A stretch of DNA of 64,000 nt from Enterococcus gilvus ATCC BAA-350 (GCF_000407545.1 NZ_ASWH01000001.1:915501-979500), one strand, 5' to 3'. Positions 18,392 to 28,525 are shown, numbered from the stretch's first letter. Numbers and translations are program-made. Notes: generated from the letters alone by a model not told the origin.

Positions 18392-18667
18392 TCATAGAAC
18401 ATTTTTTGTTTGATTGTCTATTAGGTATTTATCTTTTTGTTTACGTGGTAATTTTTTGAACGCTGCTTCCGCTTTTGTGGCCTCGCTCCGTGTATCAAAA
18501 CGTTCGGCGTGAATCATCTTCACAGGACGCCGACTTTGAGGGTGGGTGTATTTTGCCCCGGTCCCATTATTGTGCTCGGTTAAGCGGCGTGATAAATCAG
18601 TGGTGTACCCGCCATAAAAACTATGGTCTTTGCAAAGTAATACGTAGAAAAATTGATCAGTTGCCAT
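18392..18667 (-). CDS. GIY-YIG nuclease family protein, YazA-like (UPF0213)
   Basis: The 91-residue single-domain protein has the GIY-YIG fold: FYVLLCKDHSFYGGYTTDL supplies the two motif strands (as YVL and GGY), followed by the conserved Arg in SRRLTEHN and a Glu near ATKAEAAFKKL. These proteins resemble the catalytic domain of UvrC and SLX1; their cellular role is not settled. ATG 18667 behind CAGGAG is chosen. It overlaps the end of the TrmN6 gene by 11 bases, the same pairing as yabB-yazA in Bacillus. Confidence 0.9.
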   Translation of the reverse strand: MATDQFFYVLLCKDHSFYGGYTTDLSRRLTEHNNGTGAKYTHPQSRRPVKMIHAERFDTRSEATKAEAAFKKLPRKQKDKYLIDNQTKNVL

Positions 18668-19391
18668 AAAGCATCTCCTGTAAGTCCGCAGAGTAGCTGC
18701 CGGAATGGTCATAAGTATATATTGGTGGAAGGAATCGCAAGCCTTCACTCTTTCCATCTTTAATGCCTTCAATGAGGAGTGTATTGGCCTCTTTTCCTGG
18801 CTTGGGATAAACAAATTGAATCCTTTTTGGTGCAATGCGATGGGTACGCAGGCAGTCGATAATTTCTAAGAATCGATCTGGACGATGGACCATTGAAAAA
18901 CGACCATTCATTTTTAATAATTTTGCTGAAACAGCGACAACATCGTCTAAAGTTGCGTGAATCTCATGACGAGCGATAGCTAAATGGGGGTTGGGGTTCT
19001 TTTGACTAGTCGGCAGCTCTTTGAAATAAGGCGGGTTGCAGACAACAAGGTCCGCAGAATCTGCTTTAATCCGATCAAACGTATTTTTTAAATCCAATTC
19101 GTACATAGTCAATTGTTTTTCCAAATGGTTTAATTGAATACTTCGTTGTCCCATATCGGCAAGTCGAGGCTGCAATTCAATTTGATCAATATGCGCAGTT
19201 GTTTTTCGGCTCAAAAAAAGGCCGACCGCACCGTTTCCAGCACAAAGATCCACGATCTTGCCTCGTTTTGGAACACGAGCAAAATTTGCCAGCAAAACGG
19301 CGTCAATGGAAAAAGAGAAGACTTCTGAGCTTTGGATAATTTGGATGTCCTCCGCATAAAGTTGATCGATTCGTTCGCCTTTTTTTAACAA
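18657..19391 (-). CDS. trmN6: tRNA1(Val) (adenine(37)-N6)-methyltransferase, YabB/TrmN6-like
   Basis: The 244-residue methyltransferase has the SAM-binding motif IVDLCAGNGAVGLFLS and the N6-adenine catalytic motif VVCNPPYF. The start is taken as TTG 19391, eight bases after AAGGGGG, giving the family-typical N-terminus (M)LKKGERIDQLYAEDIQIIQ; an upstream ATG at 19418 has no ribosome binding site. The E. coli relative methylates A37 of tRNA-Val; the exact target here is inferred. It is transcribed with the GIY-YIG gene behind it. Confidence 0.88.
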   Translation of the reverse strand: MLKKGERIDQLYAEDIQIIQSSEVFSFSIDAVLLANFARVPKRGKIVDLCAGNGAVGLFLSRKTTAHIDQIELQPRLADMGQRSIQLNHLEKQLTMYELDLKNTFDRIKADSADLVVCNPPYFKELPTSQKNPNPHLAIARHEIHATLDDVVAVSAKLLKMNGRFSMVHRPDRFLEIIDCLRTHRIAPKRIQFVYPKPGKEANTLLIEGIKDGKSEGLRFLPPIYTYDHSGSYSADLQEMLYGN

Positions 19392-19466
19392 TTTCTTTTG
19401 CCCCCTTAAAAAAATCATACTGATGTATTATACTACGTTTAGTTAGTTAACTGAAAGGAAGAAAAA

Positions 19467-20096
19467 ATGTTTTTTAAATTTATCCGTGTCATCGTACGAG
19501 TTCTCTTGGCGATTGTTAATGGGAACGCTCACTATCAAAATCGAGAAAAATTACCCGAGGGAAACTATATCTTAGTAGCCCCTCACAGAACGTGGTGGGA
19601 CCCATTTTATTTGGCTCTTGGTGCTTCGCCAAAACAGTTCAGCTTTTTAGCGAAAGCGGAACTATTTAAGAATCCTGTTATACGCTTCATCTTGGTTCAT
19701 TTGAATGCTTTTCCTGTGGACCGCGACAAGCCAGGGCCTAGTGTCGTTAAAAAACCTGTCAAGATGTTGAAGGATTCTGACAAGAGCCTGATCATGTTTC
19801 CAAGTGGAACGCGTCACTCTTCGGAGTTAAAGGGAGGCATGGCTTTGATTTCCCGTTTGTCTAAGAAGCCTATTGTTCCTTCTGTTTATCAGGGACCGAC
19901 TAAATTTTCCCATCTATTCAAACGGACGCCCGTAATCATTCGATATGGAGATCCTATTGATATCTCTGATATTAAAAAAATGGACAAGGCTGGTTTAGCG
20001 GAGGTTGAGCGGCGCGTTCAAGGCGCCTTTAACCAACTAGATGAGGAGATCGATCCAACGTATAAATATGTTGCAAAAGAAAAAAGTGCAGACTGA
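19467..20096 (+). CDS. 1-acyl-sn-glycerol-3-phosphate acyltransferase, PlsC-like
   Basis: The 209-residue membrane-bound acyltransferase has the four motifs of the glycerolipid acyltransferase family: APHRTWWDPF (HX4D catalytic pair), FSFLAKAELF, MFPSGTRHS (in place of FPEGTR) and PIVPSVYQG. It would acylate lysophosphatidic acid in phospholipid synthesis. The E-to-S change in the third motif is seen in a subgroup of Firmicute homologues and could alter acceptor binding. It starts at ATG behind GAAAGGAAG, divergent from trmN6. Confidence 0.85.
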   Translation: MFFKFIRVIVRVLLAIVNGNAHYQNREKLPEGNYILVAPHRTWWDPFYLALGASPKQFSFLAKAELFKNPVIRFILVHLNAFPVDRDKPGPSVVKKPVKMLKDSDKSLIMFPSGTRHSSELKGGMALISRLSKKPIVPSVYQGPTKFSHLFKRTPVIIRYGDPIDISDIKKMDKAGLAEVERRVQGAFNQLDEEIDPTYKYVAKEKSAD

Positions 20097-20115
20097 TTCT
20101 GTGTATGGCTTCATA

Positions 20116-20161
20116 AAAACAGGTTCCACGCTCAACTGTAGAGTGTGGAACCTGTTTTTTT
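20116..20161. terminator. Bidirectional terminator between plsC-like and DUF554 genes
   Basis: AAACAGGTTCCAC...CTC pairs with GAG...GTGGAACCTGTTT, with A and T runs on the two sides; it separates convergent genes. Confidence 0.85.
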
Positions 20162-20163
20162 CT

Positions 20164-20892
20164 TTAGCCAAATAACGGAACAATCCACGACGTCCAAATC
20201 CAGCTAATGGGCATCACCAAAAGCATTGCTGGAATCATATCGGCTGTAGGAAACATTTTAACCTTGATCATGCGAAATCCTGTTGCGAGCATTAAAAATC
20301 CTCCACAAGCCTTAAAATCTAAGATCATGGACGGCGTTGTCAATGGAAAGATAAAAACCGCGATAAGAAACAGAAAGAAAAAAATAATAAATTGAGGAAT
20401 GGCGATTACTGCAACGACGTAACCGATGTTGCAGGCAAAAATTGCTGCGGTGAATAAATCCAAAATCGATTTTGCAATGAGGATCGTGGGGTCTCCTGTC
20501 ATCCCTTCAGTCAAACTGCCAAAAATACCCGTCCCGCTTGCGCAAAAAAGGACAATGATCGTAACGAGTGTTCCCATAAATTCATCCTGTGAAAGAAGTA
20601 AATCTTTTTGCGGGAATCGTGCGATCGGTTTTTGCATCAGAGCGGCAGCGTCATTGACCCTTTGATTGAAATGTAAGAGAAGTCCTAATGAGGTTCCTAA
20701 TATAATAGCTAAAATCACAGCAGGCATATTCGCCATTTGGCTTATGCTGGGAATTCCCATAGCCATTGAACAAACACCAAAAATCAAGGTGATTTGCTTT
20801 TTAAAATCTTCAGAAAGCAGATGTCCTAAAAACCCCCCCAAGACTCCGCCAATAATAATAGAGAGCGAATTAATGATAATACCAACAGGCAC
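20164..20892 (-). CDS. DUF554 family membrane protein
   Basis: The 242-residue membrane protein starts at GTG 20892 behind AAGGAGG, giving the typical DUF554 N-terminus VPVGIIINSLSIIIGGVLGG. A longer frame to 20985 has no such site. It has about seven hydrophobic segments with glycine-rich turns (FCASGTGIFGSLTEGMTGDP). The family is known as YdfK-like; a transport function is suspected but the substrate is unknown. It stands alone between convergent and divergent neighbours. Confidence 0.85.
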   Translation of the reverse strand: MPVGIIINSLSIIIGGVLGGFLGHLLSEDFKKQITLIFGVCSMAMGIPSISQMANMPAVILAIILGTSLGLLLHFNQRVNDAAALMQKPIARFPQKDLLLSQDEFMGTLVTIIVLFCASGTGIFGSLTEGMTGDPTILIAKSILDLFTAAIFACNIGYVVAVIAIPQFIIFFFLFLIAVFIFPLTTPSMILDFKACGGFLMLATGFRMIKVKMFPTADMIPAMLLVMPISWIWTSWIVPLFG

Positions 20893-21050
20893 AACGTTTC
20901 CTCCTTTTTTATTCGACACTTCATTTATCGTATCGTAAAACACGTTGAAGAGAAAGTCTTTTATAGTGTGACCTTCACTCGCCAAGCAGAAAAAAAAGGG
21001 AAATCATGTTATACTTTTGGGAAGGACTTTATTAGAAAAAGGGTGGATCA

Positions 21051-22184
21051 ATGAAAATTTTGCATACTGCGGATTGGCACATAGGAAAAAAATTGCATGG
21101 CTATGACTTGTTGTCAGACCAAGCATATATTCTTGATCAAATAAAAAAAATCGCACAGGAAGAAGCAGTAGATGCTATTGTGATCGCAGGGGATTTGTAC
21201 GATCGTTCTGTTCCTTCAGAGGACAGTGTACGGTTATTAAATCAAACGATTGCTGAGTGGAATTTAACGGAACAATTTCCGCTACTAGCGATCTCTGGGA
21301 ATCATGATAGTGCCACGAGACTAGCAACGGGTGCGCCTTGGTTCAATCAAGCAAACTTTCATTTACATACGCGATTACAGGAAGGGCTACTTCCGATCGA
21401 GATAGGCAATACTCAGTTCTACTTGCTTCCATACTTTGAACCCGTGGATGCCCGCATCTATTTTGAAGATTCAAGCATTCGGACGATTCAAGAGGCAATG
21501 CCAAAGGTAATGCAGGAAATAGTCAAAAGTTTTGATCCAAGCAAAAAACAGATACTTGTAAGCCACTTTTTTGTTGCAGGAAGCAGTAAGACCGATTCTG
21601 AGACAAAGATCGAAGTGGGCGGACTTGATGGAATCAATGGGCAATTATTGTCGGATTTTGATTATGTTGCATTGGGACACTTACATGGAAAAAATGCCTT
21701 AAAAATGCCGAATGCGCGATATAGTGGTTCGCCTTTAAAATATTCGTTGTCAGAAAAAGACCAGACGAAGGGTGTTTGGATCTTAGATACAGAAACGCTG
21801 GCGTTCTCCTTTCGGGAATTGTCGCCGCTTCATGAAATTAAAGAGCTGCAAGCCGATTTTGCAACATTGCTCGATCCGGCGTTCTATTCAACGATTAACC
21901 GTGAAGATTATCTTTCTATTCTGTTGGAAGACCGAGCTGTGATCCCGAATTTAATGAATCAATTGAGGCAGGTATATCCACGGATCATTCAAGTAGAACG
22001 AGCGAATGGATTTGAAAATGAAAGTCAGACACGTTTAAAAGTAAAAAATATTAAAGAAAAATCCCCAATAGAATTAACGAAGGATTTCTTCACAGAGGTC
22101 TCACAAAATGACTTAACAACACAACAAAAGTTCTGGATCGAAGAAGGCTTGCATACCGAACTTAAAAAAGGAGGCGAGGAATAA
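21051..22184 (+). CDS. sbcD: Exonuclease subunit SbcD
   Basis: The 377-residue Mre11-type nuclease has the calcineurin-like metallophosphoesterase motifs in order: HTADWHIGK, AGDLYDRSVP, ISGNHDS, LVSHFFV and LGHLHGK. With SbcC it forms a complex that cuts hairpins and blocked DNA ends in the cytoplasm. The ATG follows AGGGTGG. Its TAA shares one base with the ATG of sbcC, so the two are translationally coupled. Confidence 0.96.
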   Translation: MKILHTADWHIGKKLHGYDLLSDQAYILDQIKKIAQEEAVDAIVIAGDLYDRSVPSEDSVRLLNQTIAEWNLTEQFPLLAISGNHDSATRLATGAPWFNQANFHLHTRLQEGLLPIEIGNTQFYLLPYFEPVDARIYFEDSSIRTIQEAMPKVMQEIVKSFDPSKKQILVSHFFVAGSSKTDSETKIEVGGLDGINGQLLSDFDYVALGHLHGKNALKMPNARYSGSPLKYSLSEKDQTKGVWILDTETLAFSFRELSPLHEIKELQADFATLLDPAFYSTINREDYLSILLEDRAVIPNLMNQLRQVYPRIIQVERANGFENESQTRLKVKNIKEKSPIELTKDFFTEVSQNDLTTQQKFWIEEGLHTELKKGGEE

Positions 22185-25100
22185 TGCTTCCCAAAAAGAT
22201 TATTATGGAAAATTTCGGCCCCTTCCTTCATGAAGAAGTAAATTTTGAAGAAATGACAGAAGCGCCTTTGTTTTTGATCAGTGGAAAAACAGGTGCCGGA
22301 AAAACCACCATTTTTGATGCCATAACCTTTGCTTTGTATGGAGACGCCTCAGGGGGAATACGTTCATCTAATGAGATTCGTTCTTCCTTTGCGGAGCCTA
22401 CGGAAGAAACCCGCGTTCAATTTATTTTTGAACATCAGGGAAGAAGCTATGCCATCGAGCGGTGGCCAAAGCAGACTTTAGCAAAGAAAAACGGCAAGGG
22501 TGAAACGACTAAAAATCAAAAGGTTCAGCTCAGCATTTTTGACGATACTGGAAAAGAAGCGGAAGCCTATACAAAAGTAGATGCCGTGAACGAAGTGATC
22601 TATCAGATTTTACATTTGCAAAAAGATCAATTTCGCCAAATCGTCATGCTTCCTCAAGGAGAATTCCGAACCTTTTTAAATGCGAACAGCACAGAAAAAG
22701 AGGCCGTTTTGCGTAGTTTATTTGGAACGAATGTGTATCGACAGTTTACAGAGAATTTGAAACTCAAAAAGGCAGAATTGGAAAAAGGGGTTAGTGAGCT
22801 GACCACTAGGATCGATCAGCTATTCCAACAGGTCTTAGCTGAAAAAGGGGCAACCTATGAAGAGTCATTGATTTTTGCTGAGGGCTATCTCTCTGAGGAG
22901 GCGCAGGCCTTAACACAAAAAAAAGCGGCGCTTGTTGAAAAACAGACACAGCAAAAAACGCTGCTGTCGCAAGTTCAAAAAGCAGAAAAGGTGTCTGAGA
23001 GTTTCAAATCGTATCGCCAGACCCAAGAGCAGCTGCAAGAAGTGAAAGCAGACTTACCCGAGAATGAATTAAGAAAGCGGCGATTGAGTGAAACAAAAGA
23101 AATTGAGAAGTTGCGTCCAACCTATGACCGCATACAAGAATTACTCAAAATCCAAGCGCAGCAAACGATTGAAGAAAATGAAAATAAACGGTTATCTGAA
23201 GAATTAGAAAGCCAATCTACACGTTGTCAAAAGCAATCGGACCTGTTTGAAGAACAGCGCTCCGATTGGCAAGCAAAAGAAAAAGAATTGCAAAGTTTAG
23301 AATCCTTCTTGCCTCTGGTTCGACAAAAGGAAGAATTGGTCAAACAAAAAAATGATTTGATCCAAAAGCTAGCACAGCAACAGGAACAATTAGCGCTACT
23401 AAATCAGGAAATCACGAGGCAGCTAGATAAGCAAGCAACATTGAAAGAAAAGCAAAACAGCGAAAAGTTTTGGCAAGAGCGACGGTATGAAGAACTGCAG
23501 TTTCAACAAAAAATTGCGGAGTTAAAAGAATCAGCTAAACATATCTTTGAGCAGCAAGAAGCGGAAGAATCCCAACAGATCGAATTAGCTCAATTAGTAG
23601 AAAAAGTCAGCAGTACAAGCAACCAGCTGACGAGTGAAAAAGCAGAATATAAAAAATTAAAGAGCCAATGGGCTTCAGCAGAGATCGCTCGTTTAAGCAT
23701 GGACCTTCTGCCGGGAGAGCCTTGTCCTGTGTGCGGATCAAAAGAGCATCCGAATCCGGTACAGCATAAAGAATTAACACTAGATAACTTAGGTAAATTA
23801 CAGGTAGCACTTGAAACGCAAGAAGCTCGTTTAAAACAATTAGAGCTGATAAGGGAACAAACTGAAGCTCGTTATGAGCTTTCAATGACTGCTTTCGATA
23901 CTCTGCAAGCAGCTCGTTTATCTGAACAACAGTCATTATTAGAGAAAATAAAACGTGTTCAAAGAGATTTTGAAACTTATTACCAGAAAAAGGTTGCTGC
24001 AGAACTTGAACCGATCCTTCAATTTCTTGAGGAGCGACAAAATGAAACAGCAGACGCATTGGCAGAAATTTCAAAAGCCAATCACGATATGCAAGAGTTG
24101 GCAGCATGTCTTGAAAAAAATGAAACTGAAAAGCATGCATTTGAAACAAGTATCCACGTACTTCAAGGAGAAAACCAACGTATAGAAGGGCGTTTAGCCA
24201 GCGTCGATGAACAAACAAAAGAGTGGGAAGTTGCGGCTTTAGAAGCTCGTATCTCTGATCTGAAGCAACGTGTAGAGGAGTACCACGGGCAATTAGACGC
24301 TCATCAGGCGTTAGTAAAAGAGGTCGAACAGAAGCGCATTCGTTTGCACGAACAGCAAAGGTTTTTAGAAAAACAACAGCAGGACTCGGCCCAAACTCTT
24401 GAGAGCTATCAAACATCGTTGAACAGTCAATTGGCTGAAAAAAGCTTAACGATCGATCAAGTGAAGCAGCCACTCGTAAATGTCTCTCTGCTGGAGCAGG
24501 AGATCAGTGATTTTGAACAACGAGTGCTTGTTCTGAGTGATCGTCAGAAACAGTTGGAAGAGACGTTACAGGGGCAGGTTGAACCGGATATGGAACAACT
24601 CAAAAAACTGTTGACCGAAAGTGATGCAGAAGTTGCGTTGTATCAGCAACAGTACTATGCTAAAGAGAATCAGTTAATGCAGCAGCGTGATTTAGTGATG
24701 AAAATCAAAAGTCTTCAGGAACAAAGTAAGGACAAGTTAACGGATTTAAGTCAAATTATTCAGTTGTATCAAACGATGAATGGGGACAATCCTCAAAAAA
24801 TCAGTTTGGAGCGCTATGTATTGCAGTGGTATTTAGCAGAAGTATTAAAAAATGCCAATCAGCAATTAAAGCAGCTGACAAAAGGGCGTTATCAGTTTGA
24901 ACTAAAACAAGAAACGGGACGCTCTAAAGGCAATACCGGATTAGAAATCAATGTATACGATGATAATGCAGGGGCGACTCGCAGTTCTCACACATTATCT
25001 GGAGGAGAGAGTTTTATTGCCGCATTGTCATTGGCATTAGGATTAGCCGAAGTGATCCAAAATCAAGCAGGTGGAGTAGCAATTGAGGCCTTGTTTATTG

Positions 25101-25306
25101 ATGAAGGGTTTGGCTCGTTAGATGAAGAGGCATTAGAAATGGCAATGGAAGCCTTAGAAGGAATAGAAAGTGCAGGACGTATGATCGGTATCATCAGTCA
25201 TGTACGAGAATTAAAAGAACGTATTCCGCAGCAAATTGTGGTGGAAACTAGCGGGACGGGACGCAGCAGTATTCGTTACCAGCTAGAAGGATGGAGTGAA
25301 GCGTAA
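22184..25306 (+). CDS. sbcC: Exonuclease subunit SbcC
   Basis: The 1040-residue Rad50-type ATPase has Walker A near residue 35 (SGKTGAGKTTIFDA), two very long glutamine/glutamate-rich coiled coils, the zinc hook PCPVCGSKEHP near residue 511, and at the C-terminus the ABC signature TLSGGESFIAALSLALG and Walker B EALFIDEGFGSLD. It works with SbcD in double-strand break processing and hairpin cleavage. The next gene begins with no gap after its stop codon. Confidence 0.96.
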   Translation: MLPKKIIMENFGPFLHEEVNFEEMTEAPLFLISGKTGAGKTTIFDAITFALYGDASGGIRSSNEIRSSFAEPTEETRVQFIFEHQGRSYAIERWPKQTLAKKNGKGETTKNQKVQLSIFDDTGKEAEAYTKVDAVNEVIYQILHLQKDQFRQIVMLPQGEFRTFLNANSTEKEAVLRSLFGTNVYRQFTENLKLKKAELEKGVSELTTRIDQLFQQVLAEKGATYEESLIFAEGYLSEEAQALTQKKAALVEKQTQQKTLLSQVQKAEKVSESFKSYRQTQEQLQEVKADLPENELRKRRLSETKEIEKLRPTYDRIQELLKIQAQQTIEENENKRLSEELESQSTRCQKQSDLFEEQRSDWQAKEKELQSLESFLPLVRQKEELVKQKNDLIQKLAQQQEQLALLNQEITRQLDKQATLKEKQNSEKFWQERRYEELQFQQKIAELKESAKHIFEQQEAEESQQIELAQLVEKVSSTSNQLTSEKAEYKKLKSQWASAEIARLSMDLLPGEPCPVCGSKEHPNPVQHKELTLDNLGKLQVALETQEARLKQLELIREQTEARYELSMTAFDTLQAARLSEQQSLLEKIKRVQRDFETYYQKKVAAELEPILQFLEERQNETADALAEISKANHDMQELAACLEKNETEKHAFETSIHVLQGENQRIEGRLASVDEQTKEWEVAALEARISDLKQRVEEYHGQLDAHQALVKEVEQKRIRLHEQQRFLEKQQQDSAQTLESYQTSLNSQLAEKSLTIDQVKQPLVNVSLLEQEISDFEQRVLVLSDRQKQLEETLQGQVEPDMEQLKKLLTESDAEVALYQQQYYAKENQLMQQRDLVMKIKSLQEQSKDKLTDLSQIIQLYQTMNGDNPQKISLERYVLQWYLAEVLKNANQQLKQLTKGRYQFELKQETGRSKGNTGLEINVYDDNAGATRSSHTLSGGESFIAALSLALGLAEVIQNQAGGVAIEALFIDEGFGSLDEEALEMAMEALEGIESAGRMIGIISHVRELKERIPQQIVVETSGTGRSSIRYQLEGWSEA

Positions 25307-28300
25307 ATGAGATGGAGTATTCCAGAAAAAGTGATCGAACGCGGCAGAACTTACTTGAAGGAAGGTCGGGTCTTGTCTGTAGAGGCAGATCCCGCTCGTC
25401 GTGTTTGGCATGGTGAAGTATTAGGCAGTGAACTTTATCTGGTTGATTTAGATGGCAGTGGAAAAGAAAATGATATTTGTGCATGTCCTTATTGGGAAGA
25501 GCATGGCTATTGCAAGCACACGGTAGCTGTGGAATTGTATTTGCGGGAAAAAGGATTGTCACGAGTAATCAAACCTGAAAGTGTACTACCTAAAAAAATG
25601 GAGAGCAGTGTTTCTTTTGCGGATCTCCTAAATCAAGGGTTTTCCCGATTAGAGAAGGAAGCAGAACCTTTGCGTTCATTATTTGTGGAATTCGTGGTAG
25701 AAGCAATCCCGACAAATCCGTACCACCCTGAATTGGATGTTTTAGCAGTTTCACTAAGAATTGGAAGTAATTTGAATAAACGGAGCTACATCGTTAAGAA
25801 TTTATATGAGTTTCTTCATGCGTACCAAACGGATTCCGTATACACCGTAAATAAACAGTACCGTTTCCAAATCGAAGCGGGCGCTTTTGATCCAAAATGT
25901 CGAGATTTGATTGAAGATTTAGTAGGCATCAGCGAAACGTATCAATTGCTAGGTAAAGCAGGTCTACAAGTCAAAGGTAAATTAGACAAGCGTTATCTAT
26001 TATTGCCTGTTCATCGGATGCAGGAATTGTTGAAGGAAATGGAAGTCACGGGAAATTTAACTATCAATCTGGGGGATAAGACCTATTCTGAAGTTCATGA
26101 AGGGCAAGAATTACCCTTAACGTTTACGTTAGAGAAGCGTGGGGAAAATGACTTCGGTTTGACTGTTGAGGATGGTTTTACAAATTATTACAGCAACTAT
26201 TTCTTGGGATTTGTCGAGAATTCTTATTATTTGATGACTCATGAGCAGCAGGATACCTACATCACATTGAAGCAATTGATGAAACGCTTGAAAGAGCCTG
26301 TTATTGGATACGAGCAACGTCAGCTTTCACAATTATTTACGGATGTCTTTCCGTATTTGCGTAAAATTGGGCGCGTGATTGTTTTGGATGAGGTTGCTGA
26401 AATCATGAAAGAGGAACCTTTGCGCGCGGTAGTAATTTTTCGGAAAATTAAAGGGATGATTAAGACAGAGGTAGAATTCCATTACGGGAACGCTTATTTT
26501 TCAACGAATGAGACCCATCAGCCCAAGCTTCCTAATAATGTCGAGATCTTGAGAGACCGGAAAAAGGAAAAGCAACTATTGGATCTCTTCGATACTTATC
26601 GCTATCAAAAAATCGATACCGGGTTTGAAAAAAAATTGCCGGTGAAAGACAATCTTTATTACTTTTTCAAGGTTGAAGTAGAAGAATTTAGAAAATACGC
26701 TGAAGTACGAATGGGGAAAAAACTTCGTCAATTGTTCTTAGACGGAGAAGAATACCAGCCAACGATCGAGGTCGATCAAGCCGGGTCTTGGTTAGATATC
26801 AAATTTGATGTCACAGGTATTAAAGACAATGAGATAGATCATGTATTGAATAGTTTACTGAGAAAAGATCGTTTTTATACATTAGACAATGGCGAAGTAT
26901 TATCTTTTGACTCAGAGGCATTTCAACAGACTAGTGAGATGATCGGCCAGCTGCGTGATAAAATTAGTGCGAAAGATGGGCTGATTCGTTTGCCTAAAAG
27001 CCAAGGAATCATGCTGGAGCAGCGCTTAAAAGACAATCCGCAAGCGCAATTCAGTGAAAGCTTTACTGCGATGGTACAAGACTTGACGCATCCAGAAGAG
27101 TATCAAGTGGCGATGCCGGATAATCTGCAAGCCACGTTGCGTCCGTATCAAGAATCGGGTTTCCGTTGGCTGAAAATGCTGAGTGATTATGGGTTTGGAG
27201 GGATTTTAGCAGATGAAATGGGACTTGGGAAAACGATCCAAGTTATTACGTTCCTCTTAGCAGAAAAAGAACAGCATCCGATCAAAGCGGTGATCGTGAC
27301 TCCAGCAAGCTTGGTTTATAACTGGCAGGCAGAAATTAGAAAATTTGCTCCTACGCTGGACTCTATCGTAGTTTCCGGTAATCGAGGAGAACGTGAGCAA
27401 TTGCTTGGAGAAGCAAAGGAGATCGTCATTACTTCTTACGCAAGTTTGCGTCAGGATATCGACCTTCACGAAAAGAATGGGTATCAATACATGATTCTTG
27501 ATGAGGCGCAAATGGTGAAAAACGCTTCGACTAAAACCTCGAGCGCACTACGGAATTTGTCGATTCCACATCAGTTTGCCTTGAGTGGGACACCAATCGA
27601 AAACAATCTGGAAGAGCTGTGGTCATTATTTCAAACAGTCATGCCTGGATTCTTTCCACCTATTGGACGCTTCCGACAAATGGCTGTTCCAGAAATTGCA
27701 AAGATGATCAAGCCATTCGTGCTCCGTCGTGATAAGGACACTGTGTTGCAGGAGTTGCCAGAACGAATCGAATCCAATGTCTTAAGCAGCCTGACAGAGG
27801 AGCAAAAGACCGTTTATCTGGCGTACTTAAAACGGATGCGTCAAGAAGTTGATCAAATGGATTCGGCAACATTCCGCAAACAGCGTGTAAGTATTTTAGC
27901 AGGACTGACCCGCTTGCGCCAAATCTGTGATGATCCTCGATTATTCATGGAAGGCTACGAAGGCGGCTCAGGTAAATTAGATCAGGTCAAGGATCTGATC
28001 CATGCGGCCAAAGAAAATGGTCGACGTGTCTTATTGTTCTCACAATTTACCAGTATGCTCTCAATTATCGAAAAAGAATTTGCCGAAGAAGGAATCAGCA
28101 GCTTCTACTTGCGAGGCAGTACGAAAGTTTCTGATCGTTTGACCATGGTCGATGCATTTAACTCAGGTGAGAAAGACGTCTTCTTGATTTCATTAAAAGC
28201 AGGAGGCACTGGTCTAAACCTAACAGGTGCAGATACGGTCATATTATACGATCTCTGGTGGAATCCTGCTGTAGAGGAACAAGCAGCTGGACGCGCGCAT

Positions 28301-28486
28301 CGAATCGGACAGAAGAAAGTGGTCGAAGTCTGGCGAATGATAGCTGAGGGGACGATTGAGGAACGAATGAATCAGTTGCAGCAAGAAAAACGTGAACTGT
28401 TCCAAAAAGTGATCCAAGGCAATGAAGAACAAACAAGCAAACTTACAGAAGAAGATATTCGGATGATTTTAAGTTTGGGTGAATAA
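25307..28486 (+). CDS. SWIM-domain SNF2-family helicase
   Basis: The 1059-residue protein has a SWIM zinc finger at its N-terminus (C58, C60, C69, H71 in CACPYWEEHGYCKH), a ~550-residue middle part, and a full SNF2/Rad54-type motor domain: ILADEMGLGKTIQ (Walker A) near residue 630, MILDEAQMVKN (Walker B, DEAQ), ALSGTPIENN, and a C-terminal half with LLFSQFTSML and AAGRAHRIGQ. Such proteins translocate on double-stranded DNA. It starts at the base after the sbcC stop, so it forms one coupled operon with SbcCD and may act in the same repair process. Confidence 0.92.
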   Translation: MRWSIPEKVIERGRTYLKEGRVLSVEADPARRVWHGEVLGSELYLVDLDGSGKENDICACPYWEEHGYCKHTVAVELYLREKGLSRVIKPESVLPKKMESSVSFADLLNQGFSRLEKEAEPLRSLFVEFVVEAIPTNPYHPELDVLAVSLRIGSNLNKRSYIVKNLYEFLHAYQTDSVYTVNKQYRFQIEAGAFDPKCRDLIEDLVGISETYQLLGKAGLQVKGKLDKRYLLLPVHRMQELLKEMEVTGNLTINLGDKTYSEVHEGQELPLTFTLEKRGENDFGLTVEDGFTNYYSNYFLGFVENSYYLMTHEQQDTYITLKQLMKRLKEPVIGYEQRQLSQLFTDVFPYLRKIGRVIVLDEVAEIMKEEPLRAVVIFRKIKGMIKTEVEFHYGNAYFSTNETHQPKLPNNVEILRDRKKEKQLLDLFDTYRYQKIDTGFEKKLPVKDNLYYFFKVEVEEFRKYAEVRMGKKLRQLFLDGEEYQPTIEVDQAGSWLDIKFDVTGIKDNEIDHVLNSLLRKDRFYTLDNGEVLSFDSEAFQQTSEMIGQLRDKISAKDGLIRLPKSQGIMLEQRLKDNPQAQFSESFTAMVQDLTHPEEYQVAMPDNLQATLRPYQESGFRWLKMLSDYGFGGILADEMGLGKTIQVITFLLAEKEQHPIKAVIVTPASLVYNWQAEIRKFAPTLDSIVVSGNRGEREQLLGEAKEIVITSYASLRQDIDLHEKNGYQYMILDEAQMVKNASTKTSSALRNLSIPHQFALSGTPIENNLEELWSLFQTVMPGFFPPIGRFRQMAVPEIAKMIKPFVLRRDKDTVLQELPERIESNVLSSLTEEQKTVYLAYLKRMRQEVDQMDSATFRKQRVSILAGLTRLRQICDDPRLFMEGYEGGSGKLDQVKDLIHAAKENGRRVLLFSQFTSMLSIIEKEFAEEGISSFYLRGSTKVSDRLTMVDAFNSGEKDVFLISLKAGGTGLNLTGADTVILYDLWWNPAVEEQAAGRAHRIGQKKVVEVWRMIAEGTIEERMNQLQQEKRELFQKVIQGNEEQTSKLTEEDIRMILSLGE

Positions 28487-28525
28487 AAAAAAGTTTGCAG
28501 TGCGTTAGCGCTGCAAACTTTTTTT
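28485..28525. terminator. Bidirectional terminator after the SNF2 gene
   Basis: AAAAAAGTTTGCAG pairs with CTGCAAACTTTTTT around GCG-TTA-GCG; it separates convergent genes and its T run overlaps the end of the HAD gene. Confidence 0.88.

Noticed and set aside
23607..24473. 288-codon frame antisense to sbcC
   Set aside because: It is a shadow of the biased coiled-coil codons of sbcC; no ribosome binding site or family likeness.
24600..28300. Other long frames inside the SNF2 and sbcC genes on either strand
   Set aside because: All lie fully inside genes with strong family motifs in the main frame.
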